Assembly: GCF_029714325.1 (NCBI RefSeq)
Contig: NZ_CP121666.1
Coordinates: 7,099,001-7,163,000 of the forward strand
Reading direction: 5' to 3'
DNA: 64,000 nt
DNA from: Bradyrhizobium sp. CB1717
Lineage (GTDB): Bacteria; Pseudomonadota; Alphaproteobacteria; Rhizobiales; Xanthobacteraceae
Both the position numbers and the translations under genes were made by a program. The notes beneath the pieces were generated by a model. The model made no database searches. It was given only the letters and a program-made list of their open reading frames with translations, and was not told the origin of the DNA. Positions 24,404 through 32,316 of this stretch are shown here, in pieces (the first letter of the stretch is position 1; every line of letters starts with the position of its first letter).

Positions 24404-24658
24404 TCAGAGGATGTCGATATGGATCGTTCCGGCCTGCACGCCGCCGCTTCGCGTGGCGAGCTTGCTCCGCAACATCGTTGCCGTCTGGTCGTCGAGCTGA
24501 ACGCCGACGCTGCTCAGATACGAGACGGGATCCTTGCTGACGTCGCTGGCAAGGCCGAGCAGGTCTGCGTGTGTCGTGAGTCCAGAAGGCGACTTGGCTT
24601 TGAGATCATTACCTGACGCGAGAACTTTTTCGAGATCAATCGTGACGATGCGGCCCAT
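24404..24658 (-). CDS. Candidate RiPP precursor peptide
   Basis: An 84-residue peptide, first gene of the radical SAM cluster. It has a strong GGGAGAAG ribosome binding site 5 nt before the ATG. The N-terminal 70 residues look like a leader: MGRIVTIDLEKVL, then a helix-prone DLLGLASDVSKDPVSYL and VGVQLDDQTATML, which faintly resembles the DP...L...G...L pattern of NHLP-type leaders. After SGG (71-73) comes a short tail VQAGTIHIDIL with Thr, His, Asp and three Ile. Those side chains suit C-methylation or beta-hydroxylation. No protease, ABC exporter or immunity gene is adjacent. The precursor role is inferred from context and size only. Confidence 0.68.
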   Translation of the reverse strand: MGRIVTIDLEKVLASGNDLKAKSPSGLTTHADLLGLASDVSKDPVSYLSSVGVQLDDQTATMLRSKLATRSGGVQAGTIHIDIL

Positions 24659-24676
24659 GGCACTTCTCCCTTAGGA

Positions 24677-24729
24677 TGGACTAATGGTCCACCAAACGCA
24701 AAGGTTGTACAACGCCTTGGGTTAGTCAA
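24677..24729 (-). promoter_or_regulatory. Promoter/operator region of the peptide cluster
   Basis: Upstream of the peptide gene lie a TTGACT (-35-like, 24724-24729 on the minus strand), a perfect palindrome GTTGTACAAC at 24704-24713, and an inverted repeat TGGAC-N5-GTCCA at 24677-24691. The -10 element is weak (AACCTT at 17-bp spacing). The palindromes overlap the expected promoter and start site, suggesting regulated expression. TTGT/ACAA half sites recall GntR-type operators. Confidence 0.45.
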
Positions 24730-24927
24730 ATTAATTCTGTGCGGCCAAGCGCTGCGGCCATGCACGGCCGTTCACACGCCGCAACACCGCGCACCCGACA
24801 TTCTTCCCCGCGCGTTTCGATCTCTTTGACGGCCACCCCGCGGACTCTTGATTTGAACAGTTCCAATTTGCCGGACACATTACGCCCCTGAGTCCAATCG
24901 GTGGATTGGGCCAATCAGGGGACTGCG

Positions 24928-25377
24928 ATGGCAAACCTAACAATCAACGGAAAAACCCTCACACTCGACGTCGAGCCGGACACCCCGCTGCTCTGGGCGA
25001 TCCGCGAGAATGCCGGTCTGACCGGCACCAAATACGGCTGCGGCATCGCACAATGCGGCGCCTGCACGGTTCACATCGACGGTGTCGCCACCCGCTCCTG
25101 CGGCGTCTCGGTCGCCGAGGCCGAGGGCAAGAAGATCACCACCATCGAGGGCCTCGCCTCCGGCGCCACGCTGCACAAGGTGCAGGAAGCCTGGATCGCG
25201 AAGGATGTTCCGCAATGCGGCTATTGCCAGAGCGGCATGATCATGGCGGTCGCGGCGCTGCTGAACGAGAAGCCGAAGCCCACCGACGCCGATATCGACG
25301 AGGCCATCACCAATATCTGCCGCTGCGGCACCTTCCAGCAGGTGCGCGAGGCGATCCACACGATCGCAGCCGCGTAA
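24928..25377 (+). CDS. 2Fe-2S subunit of a molybdenum hydroxylase (IorA-like)
   Basis: A 149-residue ferredoxin-type subunit of the xanthine oxidase family. The plant-type 2Fe-2S site uses Cys38, Cys43, Cys46 and Cys58 ([17 protein letters not shown]); the second site uses Cys97, Cys100, Cys131 and Cys133 ([10 protein letters not shown] and ICRCGTF). It carries electrons from the molybdenum centre of the next gene product. The start at 24928 follows AGGGGACTGCG; a GTG at 24901 would add nine residues. It heads the molybdenum hydroxylase operon and is divergent from the peptide cluster. Confidence 0.92.
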   Translation: MANLTINGKTLTLDVEPDTPLLWAIRENAGLTGTKYGCGIAQCGACTVHIDGVATRSCGVSVAEAEGKKITTIEGLASGATLHKVQEAWIAKDVPQCGYCQSGMIMAVAALLNEKPKPTDADIDEAITNICRCGTFQQVREAIHTIAAA

Positions 25378-25388
25378 GGAGCCGCCCC

Positions 25389-27575
25389 ATGAACAAGCAC
25401 GTCTCTCCCAAGATGAACCGTCGTGCCTTCGTCATCGGCAGCGCTGCTGTCGGCGCAGGCCTCGCAATCGGCCTCGACATCCCCTTCGGCGGCCCCGCCG
25501 TGGTGCGCGCCGCCGACGGCTCGCCCGAGATCGGCGCCTGGGTCGTGGTCAGGCCCGACGACACCGTCGTGATCCGCATCGCCCGCTCCGAGATGGGCCA
25601 GGGCTCGCTCACCGGCCTTGCCCAGCTCGTCGCCGAGGAGCTCGAATGCGACTGGTCGAAGGTCACCACCGAATATCCGACCCCCGGCCAGAGCGTTGCC
25701 CGCAAACGCGTCTGGGGCGATTTCTCCACCGGCGGCAGCCGCGGCATCCGCTCCTCGCAGGACTACGTCCGCAAGGGCGGCGCCACCGCGCGCGTGATGC
25801 TGATCGAGGCCGCCGCCAATGAGTGGAAGGTGCCGGCGTCCGAATGCACCGTGGCCAGGGGCGTCATCACCCATAAGGGATCAGGCCGGACCACGACCTA
25901 TGGCAAGGTCGCCGAGGCCGCCGCAAGGCTGACCCCGCCCGCCGACGTCAAGCTCAAGGATCCCAAGGACTGGACCATCGTCGGCAAAGGCCTGCTTCGG
26001 CTCGACACCGCCGACAAGACCAACGGCGCGATGATCTACGGCATCGACGTCAAGCTGCCGGGCATGCTGAACGCCGCGATCAAGGACTGCCCGGTGTTCG
26101 GCGGCAAGCTGAAGAGCTATGACGAGGCCAAGGTCGCCGGAATGAAGGGCGTCAAGAAGGTCGTCAAGGTCGGCGATACCGCGGTCGCGGTCGTGGCCGA
26201 CACCTGGTGGCACGCCAAGACCGCGCTGGAGGCGCTGCCGATCGTCTGGGACGAGGGCGACAACGCCAAGGTCTCCAGCGAGTCGATCGCGAAGTGGCTG
26301 GCGGAAGGCCTCGACAATGACCAGCCGGCCTATGTCGGCAACAAGAACGGCGACGCCAAGGCGGCGATCGCCGGCGCCGCCAAGAAGGTCGAGGCCGTCT
26401 ACGCCTATCCCTACCAGAACCACGCCACCATGGAGCCGATGAACGCCACGGCGGTCTACACGGCGGACAAGTGCGAGGTCTGGTGCGGCACGCAGAACGG
26501 CGAAGCCGCCTTCGCGGCGGTGCTGGAGGCGTCAGGCCTGCCGGCGGAGAAGTGCGACGTGCACAAGGTCATGCTCGGCGGCGGCTTCGGCCGGCGCGGC
26601 CAGACCGACTATGTCCGGCAAGCGGTGATGATCGCCAAGCAGATGCCGGGCACCCCGGTCAAGCTGCTGTGGTCACGCGAAGAGGACATGGCGCACGGCC
26701 GGTATCACCCGATCACCCAGTGCAAGATGACCGGCGCATTCGATGCCAACAACAATCTGGTCGCGCTGCACTACCGCCTGTCCGGGCAATCGATCCTGTT
26801 CTCGCTGCGCCCCGAAGCGCTGCAGAACGGCATGGATCCGGCGGCATTCCAGGGCGTCGCCCAATCCGGCGAAGCCGCGTTCGGCTATTCGGTGCCGAAC
26901 CTGCTGGTCGAGCATGCGATGCGCAACCCGCACGTTCCGCCGGGCTTCTGGCGCGGCGTCAACGTCAATCACAACGCGATCTACATGGAATGCTTCATGG
27001 ACGAGCTCGCCCATGCCGCAGGCCAGGACCCCCTAGAGTTCCGCCGCAAGCTGATGGGTAACCACCCCAAGCATCTGGCGGTGCTCAATGCGGTCGCCGA
27101 GAAGATCGGCTGGACCACGCCGGCGCCGCAAGGCGTCTATCGCGGCATCGCGCAGGTGATGGGCTATGGCAGCTATGTCGCCGGCGCCGCCGAGATCTCG
27201 GTGACCGACGGCAGCAAGATCAAGGTGCATCGCATCGTCGCCTCCACCGATCCCGGCTACGTCGTCAATCCGGCGCAGGTGGAGCGGCAGATCGCGGGCT
27301 CCTTCGTCTATGGCCTCTCCGCGCTGTTCTATGGTGGTTGTACCGTCAAGGACGGCAAGATCGAGCAGAGCAACTTCGACACCTACAACTCGATGCGCAT
27401 CAACGAGATGCCGAAGGTGGAATCGGTGATGGTGCCGAGCGGTGGGTTCTGGGGCGGCGTCGGCGAGCCGACCATCGGCGTTGCGGCGCCGGCGGTGCTC
27501 AATGCCTACTTCGCGGCGACGGGCAAGCGCATCCGCTCAGTGCCGCTGCGCGACCAGAACATCACCTTCGCCTAA
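25389..27575 (+). CDS. Molybdopterin-binding subunit of an IorB-like molybdenum hydroxylase
   Basis: A 728-residue large subunit with a Tat signal (MNRRAFVIGSAAVGAGLAIG), so the folded complex is expected in the periplasm. Family motifs are SEMGQGSLTGLAQLVAEEL, LGGGFGRRGQTDYVRQ, FWRGVNVNHNAIYMECFMDE and the catalytic-Glu loop GGVGEPTIGVAAPA. Closest in architecture to isoquinoline 1-oxidoreductase and membrane/periplasmic aldehyde dehydrogenases; substrate unknown. There is no FAD subunit, as usual for this type. An electron-accepting cytochrome is normally required, and the c-type cytochromes encoded next door (soxX, soxA) are possible but unproven partners. The start is 11 bp after the small subunit. 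Confidence 0.9.
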   Translation: MNKHVSPKMNRRAFVIGSAAVGAGLAIGLDIPFGGPAVVRAADGSPEIGAWVVVRPDDTVVIRIARSEMGQGSLTGLAQLVAEELECDWSKVTTEYPTPGQSVARKRVWGDFSTGGSRGIRSSQDYVRKGGATARVMLIEAAANEWKVPASECTVARGVITHKGSGRTTTYGKVAEAAARLTPPADVKLKDPKDWTIVGKGLLRLDTADKTNGAMIYGIDVKLPGMLNAAIKDCPVFGGKLKSYDEAKVAGMKGVKKVVKVGDTAVAVVADTWWHAKTALEALPIVWDEGDNAKVSSESIAKWLAEGLDNDQPAYVGNKNGDAKAAIAGAAKKVEAVYAYPYQNHATMEPMNATAVYTADKCEVWCGTQNGEAAFAAVLEASGLPAEKCDVHKVMLGGGFGRRGQTDYVRQAVMIAKQMPGTPVKLLWSREEDMAHGRYHPITQCKMTGAFDANNNLVALHYRLSGQSILFSLRPEALQNGMDPAAFQGVAQSGEAAFGYSVPNLLVEHAMRNPHVPPGFWRGVNVNHNAIYMECFMDELAHAAGQDPLEFRRKLMGNHPKHLAVLNAVAEKIGWTTPAPQGVYRGIAQVMGYGSYVAGAAEISVTDGSKIKVHRIVASTDPGYVVNPAQVERQIAGSFVYGLSALFYGGCTVKDGKIEQSNFDTYNSMRINEMPKVESVMVPSGGFWGGVGEPTIGVAAPAVLNAYFAATGKRIRSVPLRDQNITFA

Positions 27576-27632
27576 AGCAACATGCTGCGGCGGCGAGAGA
27601 TTGCCGCCGTAGCCCTTTTCCAGATGCCCCTG

Positions 27633-28907
27633 ATGACCACGCGCCCGGTGACACGGCGCAATGCCGTGTTCGGCATCACCTTGGCGGCCGCAGCGTTGGC
27701 GCGGCCATCGATTTCGCGCGCGCAATCCACGGGACGTGTCGTCGTGGTCGGCGGCGGCTTCGGCGGCGCGGCTTGCGCCCGCGCGCTGAAGCATGCGCAG
27801 GGAGATTTGCAGGTCATCCTGATCGAACCCAACGCAGTCTACACCTCCTGTCCCTTCAGCAACGAGGTGATTGCGGGCCTGCGCGACATCGACGCGCAGC
27901 AGTTCGGCTACGACAAGCTCGCCGCCGAGGGCGTCACTGTGATCGGCCAGGCCGTAACTGCGATCGAGCCGGACCGGCGCAGCGTCATGACGACCGACGG
28001 CGTCGCGCTGCCTTACGACCGCCTCGTGCTCGCGCCCGGCATCGACTTCCATGTCGAGGCCCTGCCCGGCTATGACAACGCCGCATCGGAAAAAATGCCG
28101 CATGCCTGGAAGGCCGGCGCGCAAACGCTGTTGCTGCGCCGGCAGTTGGAGGCGATGGAAGACGGCGGCACGGTCGCCATTGCCATCCCCGCCAATCCGT
28201 CGCGCTGTCCGCCAGCGCCTTACGAGCGCGCCAGCCTGATCGCGCATTATCTGAAGACGAAAAAACCGCGCTCGAAAGTGCTGGTCCTCGACGCCAAGGA
28301 CAGTTTCTCCCAACAGCGGCTGTTCGAGAAGGCGTGGAAGGAGCTCTACGGCGACATGATCGAGCGCATTGCTCTGTCGCAAGGCGGCCGCGTGACCTCT
28401 GTCGATGCCGCGACCCGGACCATCGTCACCGAATTCGGCAACTACACGCCTGACGTCGCCAACGTCATCCCGCCGCAACGCGCCGGTCGCATTGCCGATA
28501 TCGCGGGCGCGGCGGATCATACCGGCTGGTGCCCGATCGATCCTGTCACCTTCGAGTCGAAACTCGTCAAGAACATCCACGTCATCGGCGACGCCTGTCT
28601 CGGCGGCGGCATCCCGAAATCGGCATCAGCGGCGAGCGCTCAGGGCAAGGCTTGCGCGAGCGCGATCATCGGCCTCCTCGCGGGCCGCGCACCGGAGGCG
28701 CCGCGGCTGACCGGCGTCTGCTACAACACCGTCGCGCCCGGTTACGGCTTTTCCCTCGCCGGCAACTACCAGCCCAGGGGCGACATCTTTGCCGAGGTCG
28801 AGGGCGGCACGACGAGCCCGGTCGATGCGCCGCGCGAGTTGCGTGCGCGCGAGGCGACTGATGCGGAGCGCTGGTTTCAAACCATCACGGCGGACACCTT
28901 TGGCTAG
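27633..28907 (+). CDS. fccB: FCSD-type sulfide dehydrogenase flavoprotein (FccB/SoxF)
   Basis: A 424-residue Tat-exported flavoprotein (TRRNAVFGITLAAAALARP). It has the FAD-binding VVVVGGGFGGAACARALK, VYTSCPFSNEVIAG, SRCPPAPYERASLIAHYL with the first redox Cys, and HTGWCPIDPVTFES with the second redox Cys. The IPKSASAASAQGKACASAI stretch and a C-terminal FCSD flavin domain complete the family profile. It oxidises sulfide to sulfur species and passes electrons to a c-type cytochrome. The frame stays open to an ATG at 27582, but the Met at 27633 gives a normal Tat n-region. It overlaps soxX. Confidence 0.88.
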   Translation: MTTRPVTRRNAVFGITLAAAALARPSISRAQSTGRVVVVGGGFGGAACARALKHAQGDLQVILIEPNAVYTSCPFSNEVIAGLRDIDAQQFGYDKLAAEGVTVIGQAVTAIEPDRRSVMTTDGVALPYDRLVLAPGIDFHVEALPGYDNAASEKMPHAWKAGAQTLLLRRQLEAMEDGGTVAIAIPANPSRCPPAPYERASLIAHYLKTKKPRSKVLVLDAKDSFSQQRLFEKAWKELYGDMIERIALSQGGRVTSVDAATRTIVTEFGNYTPDVANVIPPQRAGRIADIAGAADHTGWCPIDPVTFESKLVKNIHVIGDACLGGGIPKSASAASAQGKACASAIIGLLAGRAPEAPRLTGVCYNTVAPGYGFSLAGNYQPRGDIFAEVEGGTTSPVDAPRELRAREATDAERWFQTITADTFG

Positions 28908-29346
28908 ATCATCGGTCCATATCGCGGCGCTGATCGCCACAAGCCTCGCCTGCAGCGCGAGCGCGGACGAGCTCGTGCCCTACAGGATCGTCGGCGACGG
29001 CATTCCACAATCGCTCACCGGCGCGCCCGGCGATGCCGCGCGCGGGCGCGCGCTGGTGCTGGCGCGCACGACCACCTGTATCCTCTGCCATTCCGGCCCG
29101 TTTCCGGAAACGCGGTTCCAGGGCGACCTCGCGCCTGATCTCAGCGGCGCCGGGAACCGGTGGTCGGCGAGCCAGTTGCGGCTTCGGCTGGTCGATGCAG
29201 CGCGTTTCAACCCCGACACTATCATGCCGTCCTATTATCGTAACGATGGCCTCGTCCGGGTCGGGCGCAATTTTGCCGGCAAGCCGATCTTGTCGGCTGC
29301 GGAGATCGAGGACATCGTGGCCTTTCTTGCAACGCTTCGGGACTAG
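28861..29346 (+). CDS. soxX: Sulfur oxidation monohaem cytochrome c SoxX
   Basis: A 161-residue protein with a signal peptide ending near SADEL. It has one haem motif CILCH (Cys73, Cys76, His77) and a likely axial Met122 in DTIMPSYY, the usual SoxX layout. SoxX pairs with SoxA to attach sulfur substrates to SoxY. The start overlaps the end of the flavoprotein gene: either ATG at 28861 or TTG at 28900, the latter giving a better-sized signal peptide. Translational coupling is likely. Confidence 0.87.
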   Translation: MRSAGFKPSRRTPLARSSVHIAALIATSLACSASADELVPYRIVGDGIPQSLTGAPGDAARGRALVLARTTTCILCHSGPFPETRFQGDLAPDLSGAGNRWSASQLRLRLVDAARFNPDTIMPSYYRNDGLVRVGRNFAGKPILSAAEIEDIVAFLATLRD

Positions 29347-29350
29347 GCTC

Positions 29351-29818
29351 ATGCCAACCACGCGACGACGATTTTTGAGCCTTGCCGGCGGCGTCACCGT
29401 TGCCGGGACGGTCCCGATCGTCACGCTGCGGCCGTTGGAGGCGACGCCGGCCATGCTCACCACCGCGATCCGCAACGTCGTCGGTGAAGCACAGATCCGC
29501 ACCGGCAGGGTCAAGCTCGACATTCCGCCCCTGGTCGAGAACGGCAATACCGTGCCGATGACGGTGAGCGTCGCCAGCCCGATGACGGCGACCGACTACG
29601 TCAAGAGCATCCACGTCTTCAACGAGAAGAACCCGCAGCCGAACATCGGCAACTTCTATCTCAATCCTTCCTCCGGCCGTGCCCAGGTCTCGACGAGGAT
29701 CCGGCTCGCCGACACCCAGAAGGTCGTGGCGATCGCGCGCCTCTCCGACGACACCTTCTGGCAGGTCATGGCCGATGTCGTTGTCACGCTGGCCGCCTGC
29801 ACCGAGGAGATGAACTGA
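29351..29818 (+). CDS. soxY: SoxY-like sulfur carrier lacking the GGCGG arm
   Basis: A 155-residue protein with a Tat signal (TTRRRFLSLAGGVTVAG). The SoxY core is evident: KLDIPPLVENGNTVPMTVSV, YVKSIHVFNEKNPQPNIGNF and QVSTRIRLADTQKVVAIARL. SoxY proteins normally end in GGCGG, whose Cys carries the sulfur intermediate on a swinging arm. Here the end is VVVTLAACTEEMN: a Cys is present but glycines are replaced and three charged/polar residues follow. The carrier function may therefore be altered. It starts 4 bp after soxX and overlaps soxZ by 1 nt. Confidence 0.85.
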   Translation: MPTTRRRFLSLAGGVTVAGTVPIVTLRPLEATPAMLTTAIRNVVGEAQIRTGRVKLDIPPLVENGNTVPMTVSVASPMTATDYVKSIHVFNEKNPQPNIGNFYLNPSSGRAQVSTRIRLADTQKVVAIARLSDDTFWQVMADVVVTLAACTEEMN

Positions 29819-30135
29819 TGGCCGCGCTCATCAACGTCCCGGCCAAGGCCAAGCGCGGCGACATCATCGAGATCCGCACATTGACCTCGCATATCATGGA
29901 AACCGGCTTCCGTCACACCGCGGACGGCAGACTGGTGCCGCGCGACATCATCACCAGTTTCACCTGTCGCTACAACGGCACCGAAATCTTCCGCGCCGAC
30001 CTGTTTCCGGCGATCGCCGCGAACCCCTATCTCTCGTTCTTCACCGTCGCGAAGGAGAGCGGCAAGTTCGAGTTCGAATGGACCGGCGACAACGGCTATT
30101 CATCCACCGCCTCCGCATCGATCACGGTCGAATGA
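29818..30135 (+). CDS. soxZ: Sulfur oxidation carrier partner SoxZ
   Basis: A 105-residue protein with no signal peptide, as usual for SoxZ, which is exported folded with SoxY. Family features are AKRGDIIEIRTLTSHIMETGFR, IITSFTCRYNGTEIF and the beta-rich end FEFEWTGDNGYSSTASASITVE. It forms the heterodimer that presents the SoxY arm to Sox enzymes. The ATG overlaps the soxY stop by one base and the soxA start overlaps its stop, so the three are tightly coupled. Confidence 0.9.
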   Translation: MAALINVPAKAKRGDIIEIRTLTSHIMETGFRHTADGRLVPRDIITSFTCRYNGTEIFRADLFPAIAANPYLSFFTVAKESGKFEFEWTGDNGYSSTASASITVE

Positions 30136-30911
30136 TTCTTTGGCGCGCGATAGCGGCGGCGATGCTGCTCGTCACGGGCCCCGCCCTGCTCGCCGGCGAG
30201 ATCCCGCCCGATGCGCGCCGCTCCGGCTATTCGTTCATGGGGCCGGACACGCGCGCCATGCAGGACGACGACACCTCCAATCCGGGCATGTTGTTCGTGC
30301 TCGACGGCGAGGCACTCTGGGGCAAGAAGATGGGCGACGCGGGCAAAGCCTGCGCAGATTGCCATGGCGATGCGCGCAGCAGCATGAAGAGCGTCGCAGC
30401 GCGCTATCCCGCCTTTGACAAGGCGCTGGCGCGCCCCGTCACGCTCGACCAACGCATCAATCTCTGCCGTGCCAATCATCAGCAGGTAATGCCGCTGCCT
30501 TACGAGAGCCGCGACCTGCTGGCGCTGTCGGCCTATGTCGCGCACCAGTCGAGCGGCGTCGCGATCACGGCCGGCGACGATCCGCAGCTCAAGCCGTTCG
30601 TCGACCAGGGCCGCGACCTCTTCATGCAGCGTGAAGGGCAGCTCAACCTCGCCTGCACCAATTGCCACGACGATAATTTCGACAAGCGCCTCGCGGGCGC
30701 GCCGATCACGCAAGCGCAGCCGACCGGCTATCCGCTCTACCGCCTGGAGTGGCAAACGCTGGGGTCGATCGAGCGTCGGTTGCGCAGCTGCATGAGCGGT
30801 GTCCGCGCCCAGGCCTATGATTACGGCTCGCCCGAGCTGGTCGCGCTCGAACTTTACCTGATGTCGCGGGCGCGCGGCCTGCCGATGGAGACGCCGGCCG
30901 TACGTCCCTGA
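30132..30911 (+). CDS. soxA: Sulfur oxidation dihaem cytochrome c SoxA
   Basis: A 259-residue protein with a signal peptide (ending near LLAGEIP). It has two haem motifs, CADCH (Cys74-His78) and CTNCH (Cys175-His179). The conserved Cys112 (INLCRANHQQ) and the active-site Cys220 (RLRSCMSGVRAQAYDYGS) are both kept. The C-terminus MSRARGLPMETPAVRP is typical. With SoxX it covalently links thiosulfate-type substrates to SoxY. It is the last gene of the sox set here; soxB, soxC and soxD are not in the window. Confidence 0.9.
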   Translation: MILWRAIAAAMLLVTGPALLAGEIPPDARRSGYSFMGPDTRAMQDDDTSNPGMLFVLDGEALWGKKMGDAGKACADCHGDARSSMKSVAARYPAFDKALARPVTLDQRINLCRANHQQVMPLPYESRDLLALSAYVAHQSSGVAITAGDDPQLKPFVDQGRDLFMQREGQLNLACTNCHDDNFDKRLAGAPITQAQPTGYPLYRLEWQTLGSIERRLRSCMSGVRAQAYDYGSPELVALELYLMSRARGLPMETPAVRP

Positions 30912-30990
30912 TCGTAGATTAGGACTAGGCAGGCGTGGTACGGCCGCTAGTATCCCTCCCAAAGAAGATGAATCAGAGGGAGGGACTGCA

Positions 30991-32316
30991 TTGGCCAACC
31001 ACAACATCTCGCGCCGCACGCTGCTGACGGGCACCGCCGCGGCCGGCGCGCTCAGTCTGACCGGTCTGCCGGCACGCGCCGAGGTCAACTGGAAGAAATA
31101 CGCCGGGACCAAGCTGGAGGTGATCCTCGCCAAGGGCCCACGCGGCGATAATCTGCAGAAGAACATCAAGGAGTTTACCGAGCTCACCGGCATCCAGGTG
31201 GAATCCGAGCAGATCCCCGAGCAGCAGCAGCGCCAGAAGGTCGTGATCGAGCTCACCTCGGGACGGCCGAGCTTCGACGTCGTGCATCTCAGCTATCACG
31301 TGCAGAAGCGGCAGTTCGAGAAAGCCGGCTGGCTCGCCGACATAACGCCCTTCATGAAGGATCCGACGCTGACCGCGCCCGATCTCGTCGAGAGCGATTT
31401 CTCGGCCGCCGGCCTGCAATACGCCAAGAACGACAAGGGCCAGATGCTGTCGCTGCCCTGGTCGGTCGACTATTTCATCCTCTACTACAACAAGGAGCTG
31501 TTCCAGAAGAAGGGCGTCGCGGTGCCCAAGACCTTCGACGAGATGATCGCGGCTGCCGAGAAGCTCACCGACCCCAAGGAAGGCACCTTCGGCTTCGTCG
31601 GACGAGGCCTGCGCAATGCCAACATGACGTTGTGGACGAACTTCTTCCTCAATTGCGGCGGCGAATTCCTCGACGCCAAGGGTAACATCCTGACCGACGG
31701 TCCGGAAGCGATCGAGGCAACAAAAATCTACCAGACGCTGCTGACGAAGGTCGCTCCGCCCGGCGTCGTCGGCTTCAACTGGATGGAGTCGATGGCTTCG
31801 TTCACGCAAGGACGTTCCGCAATGTGGATCGACGGCGTTGGCTGGGCGCCGCCGCTGGAAGATCCTGCCGCCTCGCGCGTCGTCGGCAAGGTCGGCTACA
31901 CCGTCGTTCCCGCCGGACCGAAGGGACAATATTCGGCCACCTATGGTGACGGCATCGGCATTGCCGCGGCGAGCAAGAACAAGGAAGCCGCTTATCTGCT
32001 CTGCCAGTGGGTGGTTTCCAAGAAGCAAGGCGCGCGGCTGTTGCAGGCCGGCGGCGGCGTACCGTTCCGCAACTCAATCCTGAATGACCCCGAGGTCCAG
32101 AGCGGCGTAAAGATGCCCAAGGAATGGCTGCAGTCGGTGATTGATTCCGCCAAGATCAGCAAGCTGGGCCTGCCCGTGATCATCCCGGTCGCCGAATTCC
32201 GCGATCTTGTCGGCGCCGCAATTACCTCGACCATCACAGGTACCGACCCCGCTACAGAGCTGAAAAAGGCTCACGAGCAGTTCCGGCCGATCCTGGAGCG
32301 CAGTGAAAAAGCGTGA
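30991..32316 (+). CDS. Sugar-type ABC transporter substrate-binding protein
   Basis: A 441-residue periplasmic binding protein of the extracellular solute-binding family 1, with a Tat signal (ISRRTLLTGTAAAGALSLTG). Typical positions are FTELTGIQVESEQIPEQQ, FDVVHLSYHVQ and LSLPWSVDYFILYYNKELF. The start is a TTG at 30991 behind a very strong GAGGGAGGGA ribosome binding site. It overlaps the first permease gene by 4 nt. The ligand is probably a sugar, polyol or oligosaccharide but cannot be specified. Confidence 0.9.
   Translation: MANHNISRRTLLTGTAAAGALSLTGLPARAEVNWKKYAGTKLEVILAKGPRGDNLQKNIKEFTELTGIQVESEQIPEQQQRQKVVIELTSGRPSFDVVHLSYHVQKRQFEKAGWLADITPFMKDPTLTAPDLVESDFSAAGLQYAKNDKGQMLSLPWSVDYFILYYNKELFQKKGVAVPKTFDEMIAAAEKLTDPKEGTFGFVGRGLRNANMTLWTNFFLNCGGEFLDAKGNILTDGPEAIEATKIYQTLLTKVAPPGVVGFNWMESMASFTQGRSAMWIDGVGWAPPLEDPAASRVVGKVGYTVVPAGPKGQYSATYGDGIGIAAASKNKEAAYLLCQWVVSKKQGARLLQAGGGVPFRNSILNDPEVQSGVKMPKEWLQSVIDSAKISKLGLPVIIPVAEFRDLVGAAITSTITGTDPATELKKAHEQFRPILERSEKA

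Noticed and set aside
24906..25388. N-terminal extension of the molybdenum subunit across the 2Fe-2S gene
   Set aside because: It overlaps a clear ferredoxin-type gene in another frame, and the Tat signal starts at 25389.
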